Positions 11,541-22,074 of a stretch of DNA of 64,000 nucleotides are shown here, piece by piece. Numbering within the stretch: position 1 is the first letter of the stretch; every line of letters starts with the position of its first letter. Made by a program: the position numbers and the translations under genes. The notes under the pieces are model-generated. The model worked only from the letters and a program-made list of their open reading frames with translations. It did no database searches and was not told the origin of the DNA. The DNA lies in NCBI GenBank assembly GCA_038087015.1, contig JASBNA010000030.1:1-64000 (forward strand), written 5' to 3'. This DNA comes from Cerrena zonata (taxonomy: Eukaryota; Basidiomycota; Agaricomycetes; Polyporales; Cerrenaceae).

Positions 11541-13146
11541 CTAGAGGGTATCCCACCGTCTATAGGGAAGCCTATGCCACATTACTCTACCGTCAAGGTC
11601 CCTATTCTGGAGTATGCATCTAAGAGCCTTATCCAAATCATCCCTTCCCCCCGAGTCGATCCCCACCAGGTTCAACGATCCAAAAACGATGTATAAGAAG
11701 GACGCTGCCAATAAGGCGTTCGGAGATATGGTCCATCCATGATGTAGAGTAATGGGATTAACTTGTCCCCCAGGCCGTAGCTGAGCGGAAGGAAGCTGTC
11801 CCTGACCCCTGAGACGGGAGATGAACGGAAGTTTTATTTCGCGAATGTACGGTGTTGACTTGGCAAAGCACTGAAGGTCCAGGATATCAACAGCAGGCCG
11901 CAGTTGACCATGATGATCCAACTCGCTGACAATCACGGTAATCAAATTACGCCAAGCTTGAGTCATACGGTACACCAGGAGATCTTCGTACTCCAGCATA
12001 AAGCCTTCCAGTTCAAAACTGAAGATGTGGCGCAGGCGAAATAGGGGAAAGATGGTGCGATCAGGAATGTCAATGTCGTAGTCTATTTCCTCGGAGTCGT
12101 GCTTGAAATGCACATGGGATATACCCACACGGCCTACGGACTGATGGCCCCCAACAGCCTCGAGGACAGCCTCTAAATCAGACGGGGCGATGTCGTATCG
12201 GGGGAAAAGATTCACCACTTTGATGAGAGGGGAAGATATTGATGCGATTATTGAGCCAATGAGCTCCGATGTTTCGGTGTTATCCCATGTTAAGGATATC
12301 TCAACGAGGGACGGAAATGGAGACGGGAGAATGAATAGGTGTGGACCCCATGGAGGCAAAAAGTCATCGTCCACGTAGACAGCGAGGTGTTCCAATGTCT
12401 GAAGATTGGCCAGAAAGCGAAGGGATTCGAGGGTGATGGGATAGGTCTTGTATGACGTTTTCATATCCAATATACGGAGACGATGGAATGAACATAATGC
12501 TTGGGATGCACATTCAACGTCGTGAGGGCTGATGAGGAAAAAGGGGGCGTTGTCGAAATGCAGGTTCTCCAGGTTCGGGCATAATTGGGACAAACGGGTT
12601 AAGAGAACATTGCTATTCTCTACTGCACCGATAACCATACCATCCTTGGCGGGGATCCACAGCTCAAGCGTGTGTAAGAAGTGGGAAAGCGCAAAATATA
12701 TCCTCTGGAGACCAAGTAGGGATTCGGGATACCATACGAGATGACGGATACCTGGTAACAGATTTCCGGGGACTGTCCTGAGACTCCTATAGAAAGTATC
12801 GTCGTAGTTATGGACGATGCTTGATAGGAATCTGATCCTCTTGCTATAACTAAGGAATGTAGCCCATGACTCCTGGTGAAGATCTGTGAGCGAGTGAGGA
12901 AGTCGATATATTAAGATAGCCTACATCTGGCATGTAATCATCCTCGACATCCATGTAACCAGGTGCAAGTCTCATGAGAGGGAAAGGATCATGAATATGC
13001 ATCCACAATACGTCTAGACCTGGCTTGCAGAACGAGCGACAAGTCAAAACAAACGCTAACAGATCCGGATTTCGAGCAGCACTCAACATGTGCAAGTACA
13101 TAGCAATGTTGAATAATAAATCTTGATTGTAGAGAGCACAATGCAT
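11541..13146 (-). CDS. F-box/LRR-type protein, tandem paralogue
   Basis: Exons 13146-12925 and 12872-11541 (52-nt intron, GTAGGC...CCAG) join in frame and encode 517 residues. The N-terminus (MHCALYNQDLLFNIAMYL) and LTCRSFCKPGLDVLWMHI parallel the upstream paralogue at 9.65-11.4 kb, including the position of the single intron after the F-box. Leu-rich repeats follow (LCPNLENLHFD, LANLQTLEHLAVYV, FPSLVEISLTW, LRHIFSFELEGF). The predicted role is substrate recognition in an SCF ubiquitin ligase. The acidic insert seen in the neighbour is much shorter here. An acceptor 11 nt upstream (CTCACAG) also exists but would break the frame, which is why the CACCAG acceptor was chosen. A TA microsatellite and a minisatellite lie upstream of the start. 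Confidence 0.78.
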
Positions 13147-13240
13147 TTCAAGAGCGATATCAGTGAGCAGATTCGTCAGGTAGGGATGGCGGCGAGGAAG
13201 GATGTGTGATGCAGTTGCCCTGCTGAAAAACATTTTCAAA

Positions 13241-13262
13241 TATATATATATATATATATATA
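13241..13262. repeat. (TA)11 microsatellite
   Basis: An uninterrupted run of about eleven TA dinucleotides roughly 100 bp upstream of the second F-box gene's start codon, in its likely promoter. Confidence 0.95.
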
Positions 13263-13552
13263 CGATATCATCATCATGATAAGGGCGCACGGCGATAGCT
13301 GCAGTGATTATATTACGCATGATACTGAAATGGTTGCTTATGAAGTCCAATAAACTAATGTGCCGGCTGTGAAGATCTCCACTACAAAAATGGGATACAG
13401 GTTGTACGTTCATGTATTCGGTTTGGTAGTACATATATACATTCATAGCTTCCAATCTCACAGCATAATACCACGGGTCTGCATTTATCGTGCTAGTTGA
13501 TAAGCTATGCATACAGACTTGGGATATAGAGCTTTGAACGGGGTTCGTTCTG

Positions 13553-13615
13553 GGCGTTAAAAGGTTCGTGCCGGGCGTTAAAAGGTTCGCAATGGGCGTT
13601 AAAAGGTTCGTAATG
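13553..13615 (+). repeat. 21-bp minisatellite, 3 copies plus a partial
   Basis: Three copies of a 21-bp unit (GGCGTTAAAAGGTTCGTGCC plus one base) with a degenerate fourth just upstream (13531-13552). The unit length and sequence match the array at 4827-4931. Nearly all differences are C-to-T and G-to-A type changes (GTCAAGAGG versus GTTAAAAGG). Confidence 0.85.
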
Positions 13616-13926
13616 TCGCGTTTGAAAATGTTCAAGATGCAATGGGAAAGTATGATAACACTCATTCTTATATGTGTAGAGCTTAGATATATGTCTCCAA
13701 TAGAGTATCCGATGATACATTATCATATGACGGGTATATTACATTAGTCCATTAGGTACTACATATAAACAGTGAGTGAATCAATCAAGATGTAAGGATC
13801 GTTGGATGTATCAAGAAATTTAGGAATACAAGGAATACTACAGGTGACAAGAAAGAGTGTGTTCAAAAAGGTAATTGTACATGATGCTGATATATGCAAG
13901 AAACAAGAAATAGAGACAAGAACCGA

Positions 13927-14458
13927 CTAATCATCTTCGTCTGCGATAACACGGAATGTGTCAAGGGACCATCCCCACCTGTCCCTCATGTCATTGCGAA
14001 CTCTTTTTTGTATTAGAAGGGTACATTGGATACAAGTACGACCACTCACTTAATTACGGTCCATCGATCGATGAACTGAGGACTGCTCTTGTGCGGCTAA
14101 TAAACACCAGTTACGAGGATTAGTATTGCAATTATGGCAAAAAAGACAGTACTCACCCGATGAAGTCCAACTGTAGTACCGCCGCCTCCGACAGGGAACA
14201 GCAGGGTGTGTCCAGCTCGTGTCTTCGTGAGCTGCACTCCACATGCCTCAAGAGTCTGCAAATATTTAGTAACGTAACAATAAGTGTGAAGGACGGATAC
14301 GTACGTTCAAAAGAGCACGATAAGGTACTTCGGTTGGCGCATCACCGAACATACCAGTAATTAGCTGCAGTTTCCAAACGAGTGAGAACGTTCCAAATAC
14401 ACGATACATTGAAACTTACCGCAAAATGAACCGGGCGGAGGGATATAATAGAGGCCAT
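13927..14458 (-). CDS. Small HicA-like protein
   Basis: Five small exons (14458-14420, 14364-14305, 14255-14157, 14096-14050, 14002-13927) join in frame to give 106 residues. All introns are 47-60 nt with GTAAGT, GTACGT or GTGAGT donors. The protein starts MASIISLRPVHF and contains RAGHTLLFPVGGG, GLHRPH and WGWSLDTF. The GH-x-x-x-F element followed by a beta turn, then HRPH and a C-terminal helix ending GW, resembles the small dsRBD-like fold of the HicA/YcfA family. In bacteria that fold is an mRNA-cleaving toxin with a catalytic His; the His here lies in AGHTLLF. Fungal proteins with this pattern exist, but their biochemical role is not established. No partner antitoxin-like gene is adjacent. 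Gene structure is strong; the family call is moderate. Confidence 0.65.
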
Positions 14459-14694
14459 TAGAGACGAGAACGGAACGGAATCGTTAGAAATTATGAACGG
14501 AATGTGAAGAAAAAGAAAGGAGGAGAGAAGGAGTATGGATGGATGAAGAGCTGAACGAGCGGGAAACTATCACATAACGCCGCTGTGGGTCCATGTAGGC
14601 TCCCGATCATATACGCCAAATCAACGTTCCAAACAAACAACTGACTCAAATCCAATTCTCAGTATCCCGAAGTCGGTTATGCACCGATTGCGAT

Positions 14695-14749
14695 GTTCAA
14701 GCTACCGCTGAGCTCGTCTCAATGAGACGAATCCAACGGTAGCTTGAAC
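14695..14749. repeat. Long palindrome / hairpin
   Basis: Perfect 13-bp outer arms (GTTCAAGCTACCG at 14695-14707 and its complement at 14737-14749) enclose a second perfect 8-bp inverted repeat (TCGTCTCA / TGAGACGA at 14714-14730) with a 1-nt loop. The whole 55-bp element could form a cruciform in DNA or a nested hairpin in RNA. It lies about 240 bp upstream of the HicA-like gene. It could be a relic of a small inverted-repeat element or a structured transcript end. Confidence 0.75.
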
Positions 14750-15608
14750 GTCTGGTTTCGTGCAGGTTTTGTATAACAGTTTCGTCACTAACAGAGCTAC
14801 CATTCTGCTCTTTCACCTCATACCTCGAAGCGTGAGGTCTTTCACACATGCCTGGGTTCTTCTCTGCAGTGCGAATCCAACGCTGCCTTCCACATCCAAA
14901 TCGGTGGTGAAATGACTCTTATATTCCATATCTTTTGTACTGTATAACTGAAAATTTTCGGAAATTAGCTTATAGATTGGTCAGTTTTGCTCTGGTTCCC
15001 TTGCGGAAAGAAGCTTTAGACTCGTCTACTCAATGCGAGCTCATAGGTGCCTCAACCGTCCCATATGGTTGGGATTTGATATATATAGTCTCATCCATAG
15101 AGTTTTGTTACCACAATACAAATATCTTTGTTATCCTCAATACAAAGTTGCCTTTTTCCCACGGTGAGCGAGTCACATGATACAAAGCAAACATAAAACC
15201 TTGCATTGGAACTCATGAAGCAATATGAGAGAAACATTGAGGGTATCATTCTGCTCAGAAAGTCCCTGTGAGTTCAACAGTACAAAAAACGATGATATTT
15301 TATAGGAAGAAGCAGATGTAAAATGTAAAATACAGATAACCCTAGTTTAGGATCAGACATGAAATCGCGTTACGGTACAAGCGCCCCAGCAAGTCCAGGT
15401 ATATAAAACGATTCTTCTTCATTCTTCAGGAATCGTAACTACCAGCTCCTTCCTCTTCCGGCGTCCCGTTCACTCCCAGCAGGGATCGAACCCCTTTCAC
15501 CGATAATAATACTCTTCATCATGTTCTCTTTTGCAAATCTCAAAACCTGTGGTCCTGATCAGTGATCTGCCCAACACCCTCTGTCCTTTCGCTCAACCGC
15601 CGCCGATA

Positions 15609-15635
15609 CCAATTGGTGACGTCGTCTATAAATAG
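15609..15635 (+). promoter_or_regulatory. Promoter-like CCAAT / TGACGTC / TATAAATAG cluster
   Basis: A CCAAT box (15609), a CRE-like TGACGTC half site (15617) and a TATAAATAG box (15627) are stacked within 27 bp on the plus strand. No convincing plus-strand gene follows, so the site may be fortuitous, may drive a non-coding transcript, or may be left from a lost gene. Confidence 0.3.
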
Positions 15636-15739
15636 ACTGCGCCTCGTAATGTCTCCCTTCATACCTTACAGCCCTTCCCCGCTAATTGCACCTTGAATTC
15701 TGTCAGAGTAGCTCATATTACATGGTCCAGACGTAAGAA

Positions 15740-15865
15740 AGCCTGCTGCTTTCACGCCTCGAGCTCGCAATTTCACCGTTGCTTCATTGCTTGTTCGGCG
15801 ATTCGACAGCAACGGGCTCTTCTCTCCCTTTTGCAATTGTCTCTCTTGGTTGGTACGTACACACA
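15740..15865. repeat. Diverged dispersed repeat, copy 1
   Basis: About 120 bp that can be aligned by eye with 17055-17160 in the same orientation. Shared blocks include CTCGCAATTYCAC, TCATT, AGCAACGG and a GTACRTACAYACA-type end. Read on the minus strand, both copies give a similar peptide (PLLSN-R-RNE-TV-LR), so this may be the relic of a coding repeat. Confidence 0.5.
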
Positions 15866-17054
15866 CGCATGTTTTATTTTATAGGAAAAGAATTCATCGT
15901 GTTGGTTGTGACAGCGAAGACTGATGGCAGTTGCTGTTGTACGGTCGTCGAGATATAATCGTTTGTCCTGCCATGCGAAAGACTCGATATGTTGGTATGT
16001 ATTGTCTTCCCACCATTTCTACCTCAGAAGGACCGTAACCTATTTCAACGCAACAAGAATAGTTGTCAAGACATATCAGCTACAGAACGAGGTTAGAGGA
16101 TGTATAACCTTCGGTTTCGGTGATATTTCACGTAACACCTAACCCCACGAGGATCCCCTAACTGCAGAACGCGAAGTCTTAGTACGTCTCAAAGCTAACC
16201 ATCTCGATTTTAGCTGGCAAGTGTTCGACAACCTAATCTGTGTCTCATCTATCCCAACAAGTACGCGCGGATCCTTGGAAATATAGGAATGCACCGGTAA
16301 AGTCGCAGCAAGCGGCAACACGGCCGCAGGAGTACAATCGCAATTGAGGCCAACTCTCCCCGGAGTTGTAATTCCACACAAAGTCGCCGATGTAGGCGGT
16401 ACGCCCAGAGTAGTGCTCTCTGGCAGTGTTTTATCTGACCATGCACTGTATGTCTGCGGAATCTAAACATGCCGTTACTGATATTTCGCCTTTCAAGTTG
16501 TATACTCCTCTTTTCCTCGTGTGTTTAACTTGATTAGATTATACAATACCTCCTCAGCCACTCCCTCTGCTCTCGCCATTTCAGGTTCTCATCCTCTATC
16601 GTTCATCAATCCATCCTGAGATTTATATTTGTCAACAGAAATACATGGTGCTAAGTATATCCTAATCTGTTGCGCTCAGGATTGGACACCTCGGCCGTCC
16701 CAATATGTACATCCTTGTACTTTCTTTCCGTTTCTTTCCCAGTCTATTATTTCCTCGACTCGGACTTTCACATTGGAGAGTCTATCGTTTGTTGTACTGC
16801 GGCCTGTTAGTATGGACATTTCATGGTTGTATATACCTCGTCAATTTCTGAGGAATTCCAAAACTCCTCACATCCATTAAACAGATCGCCGACCCCAGCA
16901 TTTCAACTGTTTTTCTATCCCGTCCCAGGATTGAATACGTGAAAACTGGACAAACCGTCCGTAAATTAACTCCATTAATTACCATAAACCTTCTTCATAT
17001 TCTACGGCCTCAGTCGTTGACCAACAAAATACAATTTGAAGCCCAAGTTTTGAT

Positions 17055-17160
17055 AGATCATGCCGCCTTTTTCTCGCAATTCCACTGTCACCTCATTTCT
17101 CGTGCGGAGATTGGATAGCAACGGATCCTTTGCATCTTGCTCGTACATACATACGTTCAT
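17055..17160. repeat. Diverged dispersed repeat, copy 2
   Basis: Second copy of the element described at 15740-15865. Identity looks like 65-70% by eye with small gaps. Not linked to a recognised mobile element. Confidence 0.5.
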
Positions 17161-18160
17161 TAAACGGCGAGAGGACTTAGTGTATTGATCGTAGTACAGG
17201 ACATTGGTAACACTAACTGTTCTATGGTATGCATACAAGAACAAGAATGTCCTCAAGTCGGTTACAACCACCCACATGTTCAGGTAACCATCAGAACGTC
17301 ACGACCTGGTATCGCTATTTCCACTCCGGAAGGTCCATCGTCTGTCCCGAGTCGGCGAGTAGCCTGTTTGTATAGATATTGTTGAGCCAAAATTCAAGTG
17401 CCCAGCGACGTATCGAATGCACCCAAGGCATCTATCAGCTCGCATGCTGCGGCGACAACTAGAGGGCTGGTAGTCGGGCACAGTCGTGTTCCCAGAAAAT
17501 AGTGACATCTGTCGCTGGAGGCAACAGATGAGAGGGTGGAGCAACAGAAAAGCACCGGGAAGGTGCAGACTCTTGCATTAAGTTTCACTGGTATTGTTCA
17601 GCACTAGCTCCTCGACTTGTAGTAGAGAGTGATACGTCATCAGGATGAGACGTGGTACTCGAAGGAAAATCCGGAGCCATGTTTCTCGTAGCGTCATTTT
17701 TGCATCTTAGACGTACGTTCTGTGTTGGGCACAGTGACAAAGTTCTTTGGGATGAACCGGACAAGGAATTACGTGAGCAAAAAAGTTCCAAGAATGACAT
17801 GAAAACGTCCAATGTCCTCGAGGCCTATATTACGAGGCCTGTCAGTGCGTTCTGGGCAGACGTCAATCGGCGTTGAAACAGTGAGTGGGTATCAATAGTC
17901 GCCTTGGGATATCTGTCTAGGTAAGGCTTATCAGAAGGGATATATAATCAGGTGTACGCATCAATTTTGCTTGTGTATACGTACCATAGAAGAGAAATTC
18001 CTCAGAAAATGGGTCATGAGGTAGGCTCAGTTCTCACCCTCTAATTCGAGAAGACAGCCATTCTCTCAATAGAGTCATGAGGGTGAATTGTAATAACGAA
18101 CCTGAATTTGAGATGAGCAACCCCGCTAAGATTCATCGAACGGCAAAAAGTCACATGCTC

Positions 18161-18242
18161 TGGTCGAAGCCGGGATCGAACCGGCGGCCGCCTGTGTACA
18201 CAGAATGTAAGACAGGAGTGATAACCACTACACCATTCGACC
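18161..18242 (-). tRNA. tRNA-Val(UAC) with 9-nt intron
   Basis: Full cloverleaf on the minus strand: acceptor GGTCGAA/TTCGACC with discriminator A, D-arm GTGTAGTGGTTATCAC, anticodon stem CCTGT/ACAGG, loop CTTACAC with anticodon TAC (valine), T-arm GCCGG-TTCGATC-CCGGC. A 9-nt intron (18197-18205) interrupts the loop after position 37, the usual eukaryotic position. Internal A and B boxes are intact, so it should be transcribed by Pol III. Confidence 0.93.
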
Positions 18243-20020
18243 ATGCAAATTGGTGGCTGTGTGTACCTGATACACCTTACCCGACTACTCAACGCTAAAC
18301 TGAACCGCAATTGTTGGAGTCCCCGTACACTCTCGCGTCTTCTCTCATTACTCCGAAGTAGACTAGCCCCGCGACGCTATTCTCATCCAGGTTGTGCGGT
18401 ATGTTCCGAAATCTCTACACCTCATGGATTTCACGTTCTATTAGGACCTTGAATGCAGTTCTAGAAGGACAGCAGTCCATTCGATTGTTGAAGTTGGTAT
18501 TCTTCTCCTGACTTGAAGCTCGCGTGAGGTGGTATTATCAGGATTCCGTCTCAATACGAAGTCTTCTTTTGAGAGCGTTGAAGGGAAGACTTCGTACAAT
18601 GTTAATGTGGTTTGTACACAGATGTCCCTTACCTCGAATATATTATGGGAAATCTCAACAGCTTCCTATTTTCCTAAGGTTGCTACTCATCGAGTTGGTA
18701 TATGCATCTGCTCCAACTCTGAGAGACGCAATACCCCAAGATGCTCGACAACCACCGATGCGTACTTGCAAACAGCTGAATCTGTGCAGTTTTTTGGGAC
18801 ATGCAGGCATTTCGCCGTGTGGGTCTCCGTCATTGACCAACAGAAGTGAGACGAATCCATTCTATAGGTAAGTCCTTGGTTTTTCGTACGCTGTGAATGA
18901 CCTAGACAAGACTTTTCCCCTTCGACTAGCTGCCATTTTTTGATTCAATCGGCTCGGACACGATCGCATATTGTCAGTGTATATTCATCATGTGATAATC
19001 CACCTCGTACCTTCGACGAAATACTAATGCCCGTATTCAAATCACTTTCAATGAGCCCAAAGTATCTTCCGAATGTGGAGTATCAAGATCACCTCTTATC
19101 GCGCTTCCAACTTATACTTACATTCCCTCCACGAGACTTGGTTGTATCAAGTTCAGCGCTTCTCGAACCGGTCGAAGGTCGTACTGTATACGGTATCTTG
19201 TATCGCCGTCTCATTACTGCGCCTGCTAACCACAGTATTCCCGAGTACAATATGAAGTTGTGGAGGATGGCTATCTTGACCTTATCTTCCTGCCTGACAG
19301 CGAAAGAGATCAGAACCCAGTGCTCATCTGCCTGGAGGTCACACCGTTTGAAATGATATTGTCCCGGCGTTCCACCAATCATCAATTAAATGTGACGATC
19401 CTACGACAGGGAAGGGGAGTGTACCAACACGGCGGTCTTCTTCAATAGATAAATACGGTCCAAGTTCGGCGCCCGTGGAGAGCTGAACTGACTTCAACAT
19501 TTCAGCATGTTTACATTTGGGTTATCATAGGGCCGCGTAAACGTGACGTTTTTCAAGATTTACGGTCTATGAGCTCTCACGTTCTACCTCGGATCATGAA
19601 GTAGAGTTCCTTTCCCATTGGCAAACTCGAAACTAACCGCTATATGTTGCAGAACAATACATAATGTCGCATCGTGGCCACCATTCCGATACACGTAATA
19701 CCAGCATGCTTTTAGCCGGTAGCGTTCCTGTGATATTAGGGTTTAACTGAATATATTGATAGATGTACGTAGCGCATCTATTTAAGAGTATTGTGCCACA
19801 GTACTACGCAAGATCCTAGGACTCTCTCGTTGTTTTCGCTCCCCACATCCCTGGTCTAAGTCAAGGTATGTCAAATCGTAATTCTACTGGATTCATATGT
19901 GAATAGTCCTCTTTGGAGGCTGATATCTTAGCAGTCAGCTGGTTCACCCCAAATCTGTACAAGCCGTACGACATAACGACCAACCATAGGACGTCAAAAC
20001 ACACCGACCCATTGCCTCCG
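18243..20020. other. Gene-poor stretch upstream of F-box copy 1
   Basis: I find no supported gene in these 1.8 kb. Open frames of 100-140 codons occur (18529-18849, 18940-19356) but show no domain, no intron pattern and no paralogue in the window. The last few hundred bases should contain the promoter of the F-box gene at 20021. Confidence 0.35.
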
Positions 20021-21361
20021 ATGTCAACGAGCATGCCAACCTCCCAGCATCAGTACACGGTCGTAGTGAATCGCGCCGAAGACGCTTCAGCTTCGGATGC
20101 CCTAGCGGTTGTGCGGTGAGTGTTCTATACTCTCCTACCAGTACTCGCCTAATGGGGATATAAATGTCCCAGGATGTCAGCATTTCCTACTCGCTCTCGG
20201 CTTCCAACAGAGCTCTGTGAATATGTTATCGATTGGGTTGCCGCTAGATACGAGCCTGATGATTGGAACTGGAAGATTCAACAAACACTCTCAGCCTGTG
20301 CTCTCGTTTGTCGGGCATGGCTGTACCGTTCCAGGATGCACCTATACAGTCGCATCACCTTGCAGTCTGAGAGTCTAGCTAGGCTCGAGTGTACTCTCAG
20401 GACAGCTTGCCATATATCCTCTTTTATAACTGAACTAAAGATTGATAACTTCAATGATTCGAAGGCATTATCATCTTTGTTTGTCACCCGGAGACCTCAA
20501 AATCTCAAAATTCTCTATATAAGCGGCCTAGACCTTACTAGGGAGCATATATGGCTGTCTCGAGCATCAATTTGCCATTCTGTACAAGATTTGAACCTTG
20601 TTGATTTGCAGGAATGCAAGGTTACCCAATTAATCCGCTTTATCAATTGCTTCCATTCTCTGTCCTCCTTGAGAATGGACTTTCATCTTGCTTTCAACAA
20701 TCTGGAGTACAAGGGTCAAATTATATCAAAGCCATCTCACTTATTATCCAGATGCTCTTTGGAAATGCTGAACCTGGAGCTCATACCAGGTATATCTAGA
20801 TTGTTAAACTGGGGTCTTAAAGCAGGATCCCTTCTCAAACATATCAGGAAACTCACTTTGCAATGTTGGACTCACTATAACAAATCTGAGTTTTGCTTAT
20901 GTTTTGGGGGAATAGAAGCTCTACTACACCACTGTGGTGCCACACTTGAGGAGCTCACTCTACACTTTGGATATGTACCACTAGTATATGATATTTCAGA
21001 CTTTTGTAAGTTGACAAATTATCATTACTTAAACTGATATTAATCTATTATCTCCTTAGTCCACTTGGAATCCTTTCCAAGATTACAGAAATTGACATAC
21101 CAAGCAATTGAATCTGATGTGATATTGCAGTATGCAGCTAGGCAGCTCAGTGCAGTATCTTCAGAAGTTGGAATTGTTGAAATTCAACTTGACATTTTTC
21201 TATATATATACAAGCCTGCCAGAGATCTTTGTAGATCTATTGATAGCATTCTGACTAGTGGAAATTTCCCACTACTATGCAAAGTTCAACTCCATCGGAA
21301 CATCCCCTTTAATTTGTTTCCCACCCTGCAGAAAAAACAAATCTTGGAGGCTTTGAAGTAG
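20021..21361 (+). CDS. F-box protein, copy 1 of a three-copy family
   Basis: Exons 20021-20115 (95 nt), 20173-21005 and 21060-21361 give 409 residues. Intron donors are GTGAGT and GTAAGT. The F-box follows a short N-terminal extension: RLPTELCEYVIDWVAARY, then LSACALVCRAWLYRSRMHLY, the classic agaricomycete F-box pattern that binds Skp1. Leu-rich segments follow (LKILYISGLDL, LSSLRMDF, LEMLNLELIPGISRLLNW, IRKLTLQCW, LEELTLHF) and a C-terminal piece starts HLESFPRLQKLTYQ. Two minus-strand copies (22.1 and 32.5 kb) share all intron positions and the 95-nt first exon. The 5' part up to about 20.64 kb has normal CpG content, but the rest almost none. Function is inferred as an SCF substrate receptor; the target is unknown. 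Confidence 0.82.
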
Positions 21362-22074
21362 TCTCATCATGGAGTAGTTGTGATCTAGGAAAAGGTATAT
21401 AATTATTTAAACTTAATGATAATGATAACATCCCTACACAAGCTATTTGTATGATTTTCTTATTGATCTGTTGTTATAGCTTTCATTTTTGCTTAAAAGG
21501 TGGTTATTTATTATCAAAAAATAATTTCAACTTAATTTGTTGCCTTGTTTTTCTTCTCTCGTTATATTACTTGTGTATATATCTGACCAATAGAAATACT
21601 ACCTACTGATATTTGTAGCTGAGCCTTTGAAAAATTGCTTCCATAGAAAATCAGTTACCTAAGTTAGTCTTCAATAACAGTCTCCTGCTAAATGCAACTG
21701 TACCATGTTGCAGTGTAGGATGGATGTTGGTCAGGATTGCATTAAGTGGATTTCCATATTGATGATTGAGTTTCTATGTCATTATATGATGCAAATCAAG
21801 TCTCATTGTTTCCTACAGGCTTGTTATACCTTCTTTGTCTAGTTAACATGCCTCAACACATGCATTGAATTACCATCCTTCTCCTGTATCAATCCTATGG
21901 TTCCAATCCTGTGTTTGTAATCTATGTCTAATACCATCTATGTTCACAGTTCACTTCCCTACTTCTGATTTAATATAGGTACACATATGGTACAAAACAA
22001 GTCAAGATAAAATTGTTCTCTGATATTGAGTTTAGTAGTAGTACATTTCAGTCAAATACATAGTTACATTGATT
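21362..22074. other. AT-rich, CpG-free spacer between converging F-box genes
   Basis: About 700 bp rich in poly-T and TATA-like runs, with almost no CG dinucleotide. It holds the 3' ends of both converging F-box genes. Part of it (from about 21.6 kb) resembles 31.9-32.4 kb downstream of the third F-box copy. No gene seen. Confidence 0.5.

Larger units (their letters stand above)
14750..18160. other. Gene-poor stretch
   Basis: About 3.4 kb without a gene that I can support. It holds a promoter-like cluster at 15.6 kb, two copies of a diverged repeat (15.74 and 17.06 kb) and scattered short open frames with no recognisable domains. A B-box-like GGTTCGATCCC (minus strand, about 15482-15492) stands alone, with no tRNA fold around it. 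Confidence 0.4.

Noticed and set aside
15482..15492. B-box-like GGTTCGATCCC on the minus strand, possible tRNA or SINE
   Set aside because: No cloverleaf can be folded and no A-box lies at the right distance.
16139..16381. Minus-strand frame with VGIDETQIRLSNTCQ, reminiscent of a DDE transposase core
   Set aside because: Only one short motif matches; no neighbouring catalytic Asp/Glu block, DNA-binding domain or inverted repeats could be found.
18529..19356. Plus-strand open frames of 106-138 codons
   Set aside because: No domain, no splice pattern and no related sequence elsewhere in the window.
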